Shown: positions 1 to 8,400 of the stretch, one piece after another
Position numbering within the stretch: the stretch's first letter is position 1
Layout of the letters: every line of letters starts with the position of its first letter
Source of the DNA: AB-137-C09 sp964645625
GTDB taxonomy: Bacteria; Pseudomonadota; Zetaproteobacteria; Mariprofundales; Mariprofundaceae
Reading direction: 5' to 3'
NCBI GenBank assembly: GCA_964645625.1
Contig: CAZYAI010000005.1
Location: 1-64,000, forward strand
Length of the DNA: 64,000 bases
The notes under the pieces: generated by a model
Databases searched by the model: none
Seen by the model: only the letters and a program-made list of their open reading frames with translations
What the model was told of the DNA's origin: nothing
Program-made: the position numbers and the translations under genes

Positions 1-68
1 GCTAAAGGGGGCAGACTGTAAATCTGCTGGCTACGCCTACGTTGGTTCGAATCCAGCTCTCTCCACCA
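1..68 (+). tRNA. tRNA-Tyr (GTA), 5' end cut by window
   Basis: The 3' part of a tRNA with anticodon loop ctGTAaa, a T-arm (gttggttcgaatccagc) and an encoded CCA end. The extra arm between anticodon and T stems is long, as in tyrosine tRNAs. It is the first of three tRNAs ahead of tuf, the order found at E. coli tyrU-glyT-thrT-tufB. Confidence 0.93.
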
Positions 69-118
69 CTTTGATGCCGAGTCGTTCTTGCTTACGCGAG
101 GGCGGCTCGTTGTCATTC

Positions 119-192
119 GCGGGTGTGGTTCAATGGTAGAACTCCAGCCTTCCAAGCTGGAAGCGCGGGTTCGATTCCCGCCACCCGCTCCA
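119..192 (+). tRNA. tRNA-Gly (TCC)
   Basis: Full cloverleaf. The acceptor GCGGGTG pairs with CACCCGC, the anticodon stem ccagc/gctgg holds loop cttccaa (anticodon TCC), the T arm is gcgggttcgattcccgc, and CCA is encoded. Confidence 0.97.
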
Positions 193-209
193 GTCGTGGT
201 ACTGGTTAA

Positions 210-284
210 GCCTAGGTAGCTCAGGGGTAGAGCACATCCTTGGTAAGGATGAGGTCGCGGGTTCAATTCCCGCTCTGGGCTCCA
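210..284 (+). tRNA. tRNA-Thr (GGT)
   Basis: Cloverleaf with acceptor GCCTAGG, anticodon stem catcc/ggatg with loop ttGGTaa, T arm cgggttcaattcccg and encoded CCA. It lies about 80 bp before tuf and is probably co-transcribed with it, as in E. coli thrT-tufB. Confidence 0.97.
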
Positions 285-362
285 TGTTGTCATCGAGTTC
301 AATGACGTTGAGTTCATGATGAGTTTATATCGTATATTTTTACTCTGAAAACGGAGGTGCTT

Positions 363-1553
363 ATGTCTAAAGAAAAGTTCGAGCGCACTAAACCGCACGT
401 CAACATCGGTACGATTGGCCACGTTGACCACGGCAAAACTACATTGACTGCTGCGATCACCAAGGTTCTTTCTGAAACTGGTGGTGCAGAATTTAAAGAT
501 TACGGTGATATTGATGGTGCTCCAGAAGAGCGCGAACGCGGTATTACCATTGCAACTGCGCACGTTGAGTATGAAACTGCAACACGTCACTACGCGCACG
601 TTGACTGCCCTGGCCATGCTGACTATGTGAAAAACATGATTACTGGTGCGGCTCAGATGGATGGCGGTATCTTGGTTGTTTCCGCTGCTGATGGCCCTAT
701 GCCTCAGACCCGTGAGCACGTATTGTTAGCGCGTCAGGTAAACGTTCCTCACTTGGTTGTGTTCCTTAACAAAGCGGACATGGTTGATGATGAAGAGTTG
801 ATGGAATTGGTTGAGATGGAAGTGCGTGAATTGCTTGATTCCTACGACTTCCCTGGCGACGATACCCCTGTCATTAAGGGTTCTGCATTGAAAGCACTTG
901 AAGGTGATACATCTGACATCGGTGCGCCTGCTATTCATGCTTTGATGGCTGCTGTGGATGATTTTATTCCTACGCCAGAACGTCCTATCGACAAAACATT
1001 CTTGATGCCGATTGAAGACGTGTTCTCTATCTCTGGTCGCGGTACTGTAGTAACAGGTCGTGTTGAGCAGGGTGTGATTACTGTTGGTGAAGAAGTTGAA
1101 ATCGTTGGTGTTCGCCCAACGACCAAGACAACATGTACAGGCGTGGAAATGTTCCGTAAGTTGTTGGATCGCGGTGAAGCTGGCGATAACGTTGGTGTGT
1201 TGTTGCGTGGTACTAAACGTGAAGACGTAGAGCGTGGTCAAGTATTGGCTAAGCCTGGTTCTATCAACCCACATACTTCATTCAAAGCTGAAGCATATAT
1301 TTTAACCAAAGAAGAAGGTGGTCGTCATACCCCATTCTTCAACGGTTACCGTCCTCAGTTTTACTTCCGTACTACCGATGTAACGGGTTCTGTTACTTTG
1401 CCTGAAGGCACAGAAATGGTTATGCCTGGTGATAACATCTCTATGGATGTTACCTTGATTACACCGATTGCTATGGACAAGGAATTGCGTTTTGCAATTC
1501 GCGAAGGCGGCCGCACTGTAGGTGCTGGCGTTGTTACCGAGATTAGCGAGTAA
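363..1553 (+). CDS. tuf: Elongation factor Tu
   Basis: EF-Tu, the GTPase that carries aminoacyl-tRNA to the ribosomal A site. The 396-residue protein has the usual length. The G motifs are intact: GHVDHGKT (G1), the RGITI switch I segment (G2), DCPGH (G3), NKAD (G4) and GSAL (G5), followed by two beta-barrel domains. The start is the ATG at 363 behind GGAGG; an in-frame GTG at 357 overlaps the ribosome binding site and is unlikely. Upstream are three tRNAs, downstream rpmG, tRNA-Trp and secE-nusG. Proteobacteria often carry a second tuf copy elsewhere; only one is in this window. Confidence 0.99.
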   Translation: MSKEKFERTKPHVNIGTIGHVDHGKTTLTAAITKVLSETGGAEFKDYGDIDGAPEERERGITIATAHVEYETATRHYAHVDCPGHADYVKNMITGAAQMDGGILVVSAADGPMPQTREHVLLARQVNVPHLVVFLNKADMVDDEELMELVEMEVRELLDSYDFPGDDTPVIKGSALKALEGDTSDIGAPAIHALMAAVDDFIPTPERPIDKTFLMPIEDVFSISGRGTVVTGRVEQGVITVGEEVEIVGVRPTTKTTCTGVEMFRKLLDRGEAGDNVGVLLRGTKREDVERGQVLAKPGSINPHTSFKAEAYILTKEEGGRHTPFFNGYRPQFYFRTTDVTGSVTLPEGTEMVMPGDNISMDVTLITPIAMDKELRFAIREGGRTVGAGVVTEISE

Positions 1554-1616
1554 AAGAAGAAAGAAGCGATGGGGTGGCAGTGTTGCTGTCACCTCGTTTT
1601 CATAGGAGTTTGAGTT

Positions 1617-1772
1617 ATGCGTGATCTTTTAGCTTTGTCTTGCGAAGAATGCAAACGTAGAAATTATACGACAGATAAAAACAAGCGTACGATGACCGAT
1701 AAATTGGCACTTCGTAAGTATTGTAACTCTTGCCGTAAGCACACCTTGCATAAAGAAGGCAAAATCAAATAA
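1617..1772 (+). CDS. rpmG: 50S ribosomal protein L33 (zinc-binding type)
   Basis: A 51-residue basic protein of the large ribosomal subunit. Two CxxC pairs, Cys9/Cys12 and Cys36/Cys39, mark the zinc-binding (C+) form of L33. The start ATG follows ataggag at 1602-1608. It sits between tuf and tRNA-Trp/secE, a position seen for rpmG in several bacterial lineages. In known systems C+ paralogues can be replaced by C- forms under zinc limitation; no second copy is visible here. Confidence 0.93.
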   Translation: MRDLLALSCEECKRRNYTTDKNKRTMTDKLALRKYCNSCRKHTLHKEGKIK

Positions 1773-1879
1773 TTCGAGGCGGGCGTGTGACGTTCGCTTA
1801 TCGAGTTTTAGCATCGCTCGATGCGCTAGCATGCTTTTGCATGCTGTTTTTGTAGAGATAATCTTTGCAAAATTCATAC

Positions 1880-1955
1880 AGGCCAGTAGTTCAATTGGTA
1901 GAGCACCGGTCTCCAAAACCGGCTGTTGGGGGTTCGAGTCCCTCCTGGCCTGCCA
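1880..1955 (+). tRNA. tRNA-Trp (CCA)
   Basis: Acceptor AGGCCAG pairs with CTGGCCT, the anticodon stem ccggt/accgg holds loop ctCCAaa, the T arm is ggggttcgagtccct, and CCA is encoded. It lies in the 5' leader of secE, a common arrangement. Confidence 0.97.
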
Positions 1956-2031
1956 CTTTTTACCCTTGCGTAGCAGCTTTCACCCAGTGTGAAAGCTGCT
2001 GGCGTTTGCGGTACCACCACAGGGAAGCAAG

Positions 2032-2220
2032 ATGAGTCAGATTGCGTCAATATCACGTTTTTTGAATGAGGTTCGTGCCGAATCTCGTAAGGTCGTCTGG
2101 CCAGATCAAAAGGAAACTGTCAGTGCAACGATTATGGTTGTTATTATGGTGCTGGTGATCTCTTTGTTTCTTTGGGGTGTTGATTCCATTCTCAGTTGGC
2201 TTGTTAAGATGGTGATATAG
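2032..2220 (+). CDS. secE: Preprotein translocase subunit SecE
   Basis: A 62-residue single-span SecE, the short form found in most bacteria outside the enterics, which clamps SecY in the SecYEG channel. An amphipathic segment (residues 1-30, with the conserved ESRKVVWP motif) precedes one transmembrane helix at about residues 32-58. It is immediately followed by nusG: the stop codon ends at 2220 and nusG begins at 2221, so translational coupling is likely. Confidence 0.97.
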   Translation: MSQIASISRFLNEVRAESRKVVWPDQKETVSATIMVVIMVLVISLFLWGVDSILSWLVKMVI

Positions 2221-2751
2221 ATGGCTATGCGTTGGTATGTAGTTCAGGCTTATTCTGGATTTGAAGATCGTGTTCAGCGAACTATTCGGGAAAATGCCGA
2301 GCGTGCGAACTTAGGCGATAGCTTTGGTCAGATCTTGGTTCCTAAGGAAGAGGTCGTTGAGCTAAGGAATGGTCAAAAAGTAACCAGTCAGCGGAAGTTT
2401 TTCCCTGGTTATGTGTTGGTTGAAATGGATTTGAATGATGATACATGGCATATCGTCAAGAGTACGGATAAGGTCAGTGGTTTCCTTGGCTCAGACAAGA
2501 AGCCTCGTCCGATTACTCAGGCGGAAGTTGATCGTTTGTGTCGTCAAATCGAAGAAGGTGTTGAGCGTCCGAAACCAAAAGTTATGTTTGAAGTGGGTGA
2601 GAGTGTTCGCGTAATTGATGGACCATTTGCCTCTTTTAACGGTTTGGTTGAGGAAGTAAACGAAGAAAGTGGTCTGCTAAAAGTCAGTGTTTCTATTTTT
2701 GGTCGACCCACACCCGTAGAACTCGAGTACGTCCAAGTCGAGAAGGGTTAA
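2221..2751 (+). CDS. nusG: Transcription termination/antitermination factor NusG
   Basis: A 176-residue NusG. The N-terminal NGN domain (about 1-115, with WYVVQAYSGFE and FPGYVLVEM) binds RNA polymerase. The C-terminal KOW domain (about 122-176, with GESVRVIDGPFASFNG) contacts Rho or ribosomal S10. An alternative ATG lies two codons in. It abuts secE and is 12 bp before rplK, in the classic secE-nusG-rplK arrangement. Confidence 0.98.
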   Translation: MAMRWYVVQAYSGFEDRVQRTIRENAERANLGDSFGQILVPKEEVVELRNGQKVTSQRKFFPGYVLVEMDLNDDTWHIVKSTDKVSGFLGSDKKPRPITQAEVDRLCRQIEEGVERPKPKVMFEVGESVRVIDGPFASFNGLVEEVNEESGLLKVSVSIFGRPTPVELEYVQVEKG

Positions 2752-2763
2752 AAAGGACAAGTA

Positions 2764-3192
2764 ATGGCAAAGAAAGTAGCGAAGCTCATTAAGCTTCAAG
2801 TCGCCGCTGGTAAAGCAAATCCAGCGCCACCAGTAGGTCCAGCATTGGGTCAGGCTGGTGTCAATATTATGGAATTCTGTAAGGCGTTTAACGCTCGCAC
2901 GCAGGACGTTGAAGCGGGCATGCCGCTACCTGTAGTGATTACTGTATTCCAAGATAAATCGTTTGAATTCGCGGTTAAAACACCACCTGCATCATTTTTG
3001 TTGTTGAAGGCTGCTGGGATCTCCAAGGGTAGTTCTGAACCCAACAAGAAGAAAGTTGGCACAGTAAGTTCTGCTAAGATTCGTGAAATTGCTGAAGCTA
3101 AAATGGTTGACTTGAACTGCTATGATGTAGAAGCAGGCATGCGCATTATTGAAGGTACAGCCCGTTCCATGGGTTTGGTGGTTGAGGACTGA
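2764..3192 (+). CDS. rplK: 50S ribosomal protein L11
   Basis: A 142-residue L11, part of the GTPase-associated centre on 23S rRNA. The N-terminal KLQVAAGKANPAPPVGPALGQ motif is typical, and the C-terminal rRNA-binding domain ends in the conserved EGTARSMG. It is separated from rplA by 1 bp, so the two are almost certainly co-translated. In related bacteria L1 represses this pair by binding the mRNA near the rplK start. Confidence 0.98.
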   Translation: MAKKVAKLIKLQVAAGKANPAPPVGPALGQAGVNIMEFCKAFNARTQDVEAGMPLPVVITVFQDKSFEFAVKTPPASFLLLKAAGISKGSSEPNKKKVGTVSSAKIREIAEAKMVDLNCYDVEAGMRIIEGTARSMGLVVED

Positions 3193-3193
3193 A

Positions 3194-3880
3194 ATGGCTA
3201 AAATCTCTAAACGTATGAAAGCTGCTCGTGAGGCTATCCCCGCTGATGCAGTTGCAGTGAATGAAGCATTGACCGTTTTGGCTGCAACGCCAGCGGCTCG
3301 TTTTGATGAGTCTGTTGATGTGGCTATGAAATTGGGCGTTGATCCTCGTCATGCTGATCAAATGGTTCGTGGTAGTATCTCTTTGCCAAATGGAACAGGT
3401 AAAACGGTTCGTGTAGCTGTATTTGCACGTGGTCCTAAGGCAGAAGAAGCGCAGGCTGCTGGTGCTGATATTGTTGGTGCAGAAGACTTGGTAGAAAAAG
3501 TTCAAGGTGGCTTTTTAGACTTTGACCGTGTTGTTGCTACCCCTGATATGATGGCACAAGTTGGTCGTTTGGGTCGTGTTCTTGGTCCTCGTGGTTTGAT
3601 GCCTAACCCTAAGTTGGGTACGGTAACGATGGATGTCACCAAAGCTGTATCTGCGATTAAAGCTGGTCAGATCGAAGTGCGTGTAGATAAAGCGGGTGTG
3701 ATTCATGCGCCTGTTGGTCGTCGCTCTTTTGATGCTGCTAAGTTAAAAGAAAATATCGACTATTTGATTGTTGAGTTGAATCGTATGAAGCCAGCATCAG
3801 CGAAAGGTCGTTATATTCAATCAATGACGGTTTCCTCCACCATGGGTGTTGGTATTCGCGTTGACGTTACCACGTTATAA
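3194..3880 (+). CDS. rplA: 50S ribosomal protein L1
   Basis: A 228-residue L1, the mobile L1-stalk protein of the large subunit and usually the autogenous repressor of the L11-L1 mRNA. The chosen ATG, at 3194, gives the family N-terminus MAKISKRMKAA. A longer frame opening at 3149 would run into rplK. Family motifs GSISLPNGTGK, GRLGRVLGPRGLMPNPK and the C-terminal SSTMGVGIRVD are present. A hairpin terminator follows at 3886. Confidence 0.98.
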   Translation: MAKISKRMKAAREAIPADAVAVNEALTVLAATPAARFDESVDVAMKLGVDPRHADQMVRGSISLPNGTGKTVRVAVFARGPKAEEAQAAGADIVGAEDLVEKVQGGFLDFDRVVATPDMMAQVGRLGRVLGPRGLMPNPKLGTVTMDVTKAVSAIKAGQIEVRVDKAGVIHAPVGRRSFDAAKLKENIDYLIVELNRMKPASAKGRYIQSMTVSSTMGVGIRVDVTTL

Positions 3881-3885
3881 TTTTT

Positions 3886-3925
3886 AAAAAACAGCCCGTA
3901 CGTTTGACGTTGCGGGTTGTTTTTT
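3886..3925 (+). terminator. Intrinsic terminator after rplA
   Basis: A GC-rich stem aacagcccg/cgggttgtt flanked by an A-run on the 5' side and TTTTTT on the 3' side. It separates the L11-L1 unit from the L10-L12 unit, and its symmetry would also allow reverse termination. Confidence 0.8.
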
Positions 3926-3958
3926 CTGTTTTGTGCAGTGTGTTTTCATACTGCATGA

Positions 3959-4108
3959 GGAATGGAGCGATCCATTCCAGTCATGATCCGTCCAAGACTG
4001 TGGGAACCTTCGGGTTTAATTGTGTTACATCCTGCATAGATGGCGAACGCTTACTTGCGCGGGTCAGGGGGATGAAGCGACAGGTGCTGTTGCTGAGTCG
4101 CCCAAAAC
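3959..4108 (+). promoter_or_regulatory. L10 ribosomal-protein leader RNA
   Basis: Untranslated leader ahead of rplJ. It holds a perfect 8-bp hairpin GGAATGGA-gcga-TCCATTCC (3959-3978) and the segment ccgtccaagactgtgggaac near 3990, which resembles the conserved core of the known L10 leader, where the L10-(L12)4 complex binds to repress translation. It ends at an attenuator hairpin. Assignment by a covariance model would be decisive. Confidence 0.72.
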
Positions 4109-4129
4109 AAGCGGTTTTACCGCTTTTTT
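4109..4129 (+). terminator. Attenuator-like terminator just before rplJ
   Basis: Stem AAGCGGT-ttt-ACCGCTT with a trailing T-run, ending 4 bp before the rplJ ribosome binding site GGAGG. Its place within the leader implies partial read-through or control linked to the L10 leader fold. Confidence 0.72.
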
Positions 4130-4144
4130 GCAAGGAGGTTGGTA

Positions 4145-4663
4145 GTGAAGCGAGAAGACAAACGTCAAATCGTCGATGATCTTCATGCTGCTATGGCCGA
4201 ATCTTCTGCCGGTGTGGTCACGCATTATCGTGGCTTGGGTGTGTCTGACATGGGTGAATTGCGTCGCCAACTTAAGTTGGTTGGTGTATCACTTCAAGTC
4301 GTTAAAAACACATTGGCACGTCGTGCAGCAGAAGGTACGGATTTCGAAGCGGCTGAAGCATTGTTCACTGGTCCTGTTGCGATTGCTTATGGTTCTGATC
4401 CTGTTGGAATGGCGAAAGCTATTTCTGACTTTGCCAAAACACACGAAGCCTTTCAAATTCAAGGTGGCGTGCTTGACGGCAAGGTGATGAGTCCTGAAGA
4501 CATCAAAGCATTGGCTAGTCTGCCGTCGCGTGAAGTGTTGTTGGCTAAGATGCTGGGCAGCATGCAATCGCCAATCAGTGGCTTTGTACGTACATTGAAC
4601 GAGATTCCATCATCGTTCGTTCGTGCTTTGGCAGCTGTGCGCGATCAAAAAGAAGCGGCGTAA
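4145..4663 (+). CDS. rplJ: 50S ribosomal protein L10
   Basis: A 172-residue L10 that anchors L12 dimers at the stalk base. The start is the GTG at 4145, six bases after GGAGG at 4134-4138; a frame-open TTG two codons earlier overlaps the spacer. Family motifs include VTHYRGL, VKNTLARRA and the C-terminal L12-binding helix. It probably also acts as a repressor through the leader upstream. rplL follows after 95 bp. Confidence 0.97.
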   Translation: MKREDKRQIVDDLHAAMAESSAGVVTHYRGLGVSDMGELRRQLKLVGVSLQVVKNTLARRAAEGTDFEAAEALFTGPVAIAYGSDPVGMAKAISDFAKTHEAFQIQGGVLDGKVMSPEDIKALASLPSREVLLAKMLGSMQSPISGFVRTLNEIPSSFVRALAAVRDQKEAA

Positions 4664-4758
4664 CAATCTAGTTGGTTGAACTACTGGCTCAATCTTCGGA
4701 TTGACCCAACAGCGGATGTTCATTCCGTTGTGTATAAGAACAAGGAGTAAGTCACATC

Positions 4759-5136
4759 ATGGCTATTTCAAAAGAAGAATTAATTGAAGCAATTGAGAGC
4801 ATGACCGTTCTGGAACTATCCGAATTGGTTTCTGCTTTGGAAGAAAAATTCGGCGTATCTGCTGCTGCACCTGTAGCTGTAGCTGCTGTTGCTGGTGGTG
4901 ACGCTGGTGCTGCTGCTGAAGAAAAATCTGAATTTGACGTGATCTTGGAATCAGCAGGCGACAAGAAAATTCAGGTAATCAAGGCTGTTCGTGAAGCAAC
5001 AGGCTTGGGTCTGAAAGAAGCTAAGGCTTTGGTTGACGGCGCACCTGGAGCAGTCAAAGAAGGCTTGCCTAAGGATGAAGCTGAAGCATTGAAAGCGAAG
5101 CTGGAAGAAGCTGGCGCTAGCGTTGCGCTGAAGTAA
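4759..5136 (+). CDS. rplL: 50S ribosomal protein L7/L12
   Basis: A 125-residue acidic stalk protein that recruits translational GTPases. The N-terminal dimerisation domain (1-35) is joined by an Ala/Val-rich hinge (about 36-55) to the C-terminal domain with the conserved IKVIRAVREATGLGLKEAK-like helix and a GLPKDEAE loop. The start ATG is preceded by aaggag. A terminator lies between it and rpoB, as in the E. coli rplL-rpoB interval. Confidence 0.98.
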   Translation: MAISKEELIEAIESMTVLELSELVSALEEKFGVSAAAPVAVAAVAGGDAGAAAEEKSEFDVILESAGDKKIQVIKAVREATGLGLKEAKALVDGAPGAVKEGLPKDEAEALKAKLEEAGASVALK

Positions 5137-5260
5137 ATAGCGCATTGCGCGCAGCATTCCTTTATATGGAACAACGCCTACGGGCATGGTGAATAGCTCT
5201 TACGTGACAGATGTTTCATATTGCGGGGTGGCTAAAACGCCTCCCTTATTATAAGGATTA

Positions 5261-5298
5261 AAGGCTGGCTTGCATTTAGATGGAGGCCAGCCTTTTTG
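5261..5298 (+). terminator. Intrinsic terminator/attenuator between rplL and rpoB
   Basis: Stem AGGCTGGC (5262-5269) with GCCAGCCT (5286-5293), followed by TTTTTG. In enterics a partial terminator at this point lowers rpoBC relative to ribosomal protein transcripts; the same role is inferred here. Confidence 0.82.
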
Positions 5299-5403
5299 TG
5301 TCTTATTCAGAGCGAGGCTCGAATAAGATAGATTGTTGATTGTTGAATAGTCGTTACACTGATTGGCGACTAGGTTCAGGCATAGTTTGTTTCGGAGTAA
5401 TAC

Positions 5404-8400
5404 ATGGGCACGCAACCTCAGATGGAAAAACCTACCGCAGTGAAGCGCGTAAGAAAAAACTTTGGCCGTATTGAAGCCCCCTTGGATATGCCTAATCTGC
5501 TGCATCTTCAACTTGAGTCATACCGTGAATTCGTTGGTGTGGGTGGCGGCTCTAAAGATATTAATAATTCGCGTTTGGAAACAGTATTTCGTAGCGTTTT
5601 CCCTATTCGTGATTATGGCGGGGCAGCAGAGCTGTGTTTTGAGGGACTAGAATATAGCGACCCTCGTTATGATTTGGATGAGGCGCGTACGCGTGATTTA
5701 ACCTATGCACTGCCGATTAAAGTAAAACTTCGTTTAAAAATCTTTGATCAAGAAGAAGAAAAGCCAGCGCGTCGCAAGGTGCGTGAAGAGCGTCAGCAGC
5801 ACGTATATATGGGCGAAATTCCGTTGATGACGGAGCATGGCTCATTTATCATCAATGGTACTGAACGTGCGATTGTGTCGCAGGTTCATCGTTCACCTGG
5901 TGTGTTCTTTGATCATGATGGCGGCAAAACGCACGCCTCTGGCAAATTCCTGTTCAAGGCTCGGTTGATTCCTTATCGTGGTTCTTGGCTTGATTTAGAA
6001 TTTGACGCTAAAGATAAAATTTATTTCCGCATCGATTTACGTCGTAAAATGCCAGCCGGTATTTTGTTAAAAGCATTGGGCTTAACGACGCAAGATATTC
6101 TCGACCGCTTTTACAAGCGTCGTACTTACCGCATTCAAGACGACCGCTTCCAACTTAAGCTTGACCCTGAGTTGATGCTGGGTTCTCGTGCTATGTTGCC
6201 GATTATGCTTGATGACAAGCAGTTGGTTGCTGAGGGTAAAAAAATCAATCGCGTTGCCTTGCGTAAGTTGCAAGAAGCAGGCGTTGAATGGCTTGATATT
6301 CCCGATGAAAAAATGTGCGGTGAAGTGATTGCACAAACCTTGATGGTTGGTGACGAGGTGTTGTTTGAACAGAACCACGAACTAACTACTGAATCTTTGG
6401 CAGCATTGCGCGGTGCAGATATTGAAACCATCGAGTGCCTCTTTATCGACATGTTCCATCGTGGTTCTTGGTTGGCTGATACTTTGCGTTTGGATGTGGT
6501 GCAGTCCAAAGAAGAAGCACAGGTAGAAATCTACCGTATGATGCGTCCTGGTGAGCCACCTACCGTAGAAACGGCGCGTGCCTTGTTTGAATCGATGTTC
6601 TTTGATGCGGGACGTTATGACCTGTCTCGTGTTGGTCGTATGAAGTTGAACAGCCGTTTGGGTATTAGTGATGCTGATGTGCCATTGGATCATGGTACGT
6701 TGCGTTTAGAAGACATCATGTTGACGATGGATACCTTCTTGCAGTTGCGCGATGGTATTGGTGAAGTGGATGATATTGACCACCTTGGTAATCGCCGTTT
6801 ACGGTCGGTGGGTGAGTTGCTGGAAAATAACATCCGCATTGGTTTGGTGCGCATGGAGCGTGCGATTCGTGAACGTTTGACCTCAGGTGACGTGAATGAA
6901 ATGATGCCAACAGACTTGGTCAACGCCAAGCCTTTGATTGCTTCGGTGAAAGAGTTCTTCGGTGGTTCACAATTATCGCAATTTATGGATCAGACCAATC
7001 CCTTGTCAGAGGTTACCCATAAACGTCGTTTATCCGCGTTAGGCCCTGGTGGTTTATCGCGTGAACGTGCTGGTTTTGAAGTACGTGACGTTCACCCTAC
7101 CCATTATGGTCGCTTGTGCCCGATTGAAACACCTGAAGGTCCAAACATTGGCTTGATTAACTCATTGGCGTGTTTTGCTCAAATTAACGAATTTGGTTTT
7201 ATCGAATCACCGTATCGTCAAGTAGTAAATGGTCGCGTCACAGGTGAAGTGAACTATTTGTCCGCGATCGACGAAAGTGGTCACGTGATTGCCCAGGCCA
7301 ATGCTGATGTCAATGAAGAAGGGTGCTTTACCGCTGACTTTATTCAGTGTCGTTGTGATGGTGAGTTCATTATGAGCGCGCCAGAAGATATTGATTATAT
7401 GGATGTATCACCTTCGCAGGTGGTTTCTGTTTCGGCTGGTTTGGTACCATTCCTTGAGCATGATGATGCGAACCGTGCATTGATGGGTTCAAACATGCAG
7501 CGACAAGCGGTTCCTTTGGTTCGTTCAGAAAAACCATTGGTCGGTACTGGCATGGAAGCCTTTGTTGCGCGTGATAGTGGCGTGTCTGCTGTTGCGCGTC
7601 GTGGTGGTATTGTTGAAAGCCTAGATGCCAGTCGCATCGTGATCCGTGTGCATGAAGATGAACAGGTGGAAGGCGAACCTGGTGTTGATATTTACCGTTT
7701 GTTTAAATATCGCCGTTCTAACCAAAATAGCTGCTTTAACCAGCGTCCAACCATTAAGATGGGCGACTTGGTGAATGCGGGCGATATTATCGCTGATGGT
7801 CCATCAACAGATTTGGGTGAATTGGCTTTGGGTCGTAACGTGACGGTGGCATTGATGCCTTGGCGTGGTTACAACTTTGAGGATGCGATTGTGATCTCTG
7901 AGAAGTTGGTGAAAGAAGATGTTTACACCTCGATTCATATTGAAGAGTTCGAGTGCGTCGCACGTGAAACCAAGTTAGGCCCCGAAGAAATCACCTGTGA
8001 TATTCCTAACTCAGGCGAAGATCCATTGCGTCATTTGGATGAGTCTGGTATTGCCTTTATTGGTGCTGAGGTGAAACCTGGTGATGTTGTTGTTGGCAAG
8101 ATCACACCTAAGGGTGAAACCCAGTTGTCACCAGAAGAAAAACTGCTGCGTGCAATCTTTGGCGAAAAAGCCAGCGATGTTCGCGATAGCTCTTTGCGCA
8201 TTAAACCTGGCGAAGAGGGTGTGGTGGTTGATGTGCAAGTCTTTACTCGCCGTGGCGATGAAAAAGACGAACGCGCCAAAGCGATTGAAGAATCTGAGAT
8301 TGAAAAGCTTTATGCCGATAAGGAAGAGGAACGTCGCATCCTCGAAGGCAATGTTCAGAATCGTTTGCAAGCACTGCTGAGCGGTCAAGTTGCCGTTAAG

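Noticed and set aside
726..1274. Long minus-strand open frame across tuf
   Set aside because: Shadow of the highly biased tuf coding sequence; no ribosome binding site or family similarity.
3904..4179. Plus-strand open frame between rplA and rplJ
   Set aside because: It covers the L10 leader, attenuator and rplJ start; the RNA features explain the region better.
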